From contig NZ_QHKL01000002.1 in assembly GCF_003947415.1 (NCBI RefSeq), forward strand, positions 1,054,001 through 1,118,000: 64,000 nucleotides of DNA, given 5' to 3'. Made by a program: the position numbers and the translations under genes. Shown in pieces: positions 63,436 through 64,000 of this stretch. Each line of letters starts with the position of its first letter. Positions within the stretch are counted from its first letter, which is position 1. Below the pieces are notes generated by a model. It made no database searches and was not told the DNA's origin. It was given only the letters and a program-made list of their open reading frames with translations. Origin of the DNA: Amycolatopsis sp. WAC 01376. GTDB lineage: Bacteria > Actinomycetota > Actinomycetes > Mycobacteriales > Pseudonocardiaceae.

Positions 63436-64000
63436 ATGAACGCGTCGTCGCTCATGGAAGACCTCGACCACTCCGTCCTGCGGGAAGAGCGGGAACAGGT
63501 GGTGCCGTCCCCGCGTGACCGCCGAAGCGGCAGGGCGCGGAAGGACGACTATTCGCATTGCCGCCCCTTGTTCGACGAGATGGCCTCCTTGCCCGACGGG
63601 CACCCGGACCGGCGCCGTCTGCGCGAACGTCTGATCCTCGAACTCCTGCCGATAGCCGAGCACATCGCCGCTCGCTTCAGCGGACGAGGCCAGCCGAGGG
63701 AAGACCTGGTCCAGGTGGCGCGGATCGGGCTGATGAAGGCCGTCGACCGGTTCGATCCCGGGATGGGCGGGGATTTCCTCGCCTTCGCGGTGCCGACGGT
63801 CATGGGCGAAGTGCGGCGGTTCTTCCGCGACACCGGCTGGGCGGTGCACGTCCCGCGCGGGATGCAGGAGCTGCGCACCCGGCTTTCGCGCGCGACCACG
63901 GAGCTGACTCAGACCCTCGGCCGCGCGCCGACCCCCACCGAACTCGCCGGTCACCTCGACCTGGACGTCGATACCGTCCGAGAAGGCTTGCTCGCCGCGA
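63436..64000 (+). CDS. SigF/SigB-type RNA polymerase sigma factor (3' end outside window)
   Basis: The first 188 codons of a stress-response sigma factor. Region 2 is clear (EDLVQVARIGLMKAVDRFDP, FLAFAVPTVMGEVRRFFRDTGW), then the linker WAVHVPRGMQELR, and region 3 begins (LGRAPTPTELAGHLDL). This is the SigB/SigF/SigG group, controlled by anti-sigma and STAS partners. ATG 63436 is used; ATG 63454 is possible. The promoter upstream matches the consensus read by this sigma class. Region 4 lies beyond the window. Confidence 0.92.
   Translation, partial: MNASSLMEDLDHSVLREEREQVVPSPRDRRSGRARKDDYSHCRPLFDEMASLPDGHPDRRRLRERLILELLPIAEHIAARFSGRGQPREDLVQVARIGLMKAVDRFDPGMGGDFLAFAVPTVMGEVRRFFRDTGWAVHVPRGMQELRTRLSRATTELTQTLGRAPTPTELAGHLDLDVDTVREGLLAA

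Overview
The window is high-GC actinobacterial chromosome with many GTG starts, terse 4-nt gene overlaps, SigF/SigJ-type sigma factors and GAF-ANTAR proteins. Gene content points to the genus Amycolatopsis, probably the A. orientalis/A. japonica group: serA, leuB and cimA lie together, and a four-gene operon preceded by a Zur-type box matches the zinc-repressed EDDS (ethylenediamine-disuccinate) zincophore operon known from A. japonicum. The genus call is an inference; no 16S gene is present.

1-11.6 kb is housekeeping: the 3' part of serA, a secreted subtilase, leuB, cimA (preceded by a probable isoleucine leader peptide and an intrinsic terminator, i.e. an attenuator), an FAA-hydrolase family gene, a flavin monooxygenase, a HAD phosphatase, tRNA-Gln(CTG) and tRNA-Glu(CTC).

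11.6-25.1 kb looks like an old genomic island. A frameshifted serine-recombinase remnant abuts tRNA-Glu and a second remnant of the same family lies near 25.0 kb in the same orientation. Between them sits a copper-homeostasis cluster: two CopZ chaperones, two CsoR repressors, a CopA ATPase, a secreted His-rich protein, an AhpD-like/DUF4396 pair and an MFS exporter. Six CsoR-type TACCC-N5-GGGTA-like boxes are scattered over its promoters. A BlaI/M56/NlpC-P60 operon and a methyltransferase-like gene share TAGTACTA palindromes. Several genes here are broken.

25-36 kb holds an HxlR/hydrolase pair, MerR plus an oxidoreductase, two fatty-acid desaturases with a cold-shock protein, small membrane proteins and a lipoprotein, an ECF41-type sigma factor, and a KAP-type P-loop ATPase with a zinc ribbon. 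36-48 kb is regulatory and catabolic: a quercetinase-like bicupin with an esterase under LysR/TetR genes, a LysR/MFS divergent pair, AraC, DUF4188, an SDR and a GAF-ANTAR protein.

48-58.6 kb carries an amidase, the Zur-boxed zincophore operon, a TPR protein and furA-katG. 58.9-64 kb is a stress-regulation locus (GAF-ANTAR, VOC, hemerythrin, STAS, PLP decarboxylase, a basic Rho_N-like protein and the start of a SigF-type sigma factor) with several GNTT-N16-GGGTA promoters.

Intergenic DNA is rich in repeats: long GAAGG-type hairpins after genes, a MITE-like element (two copies) carrying 21-bp arrays, and a separate family of hairpins built on GGACGTTGAACGTCC.
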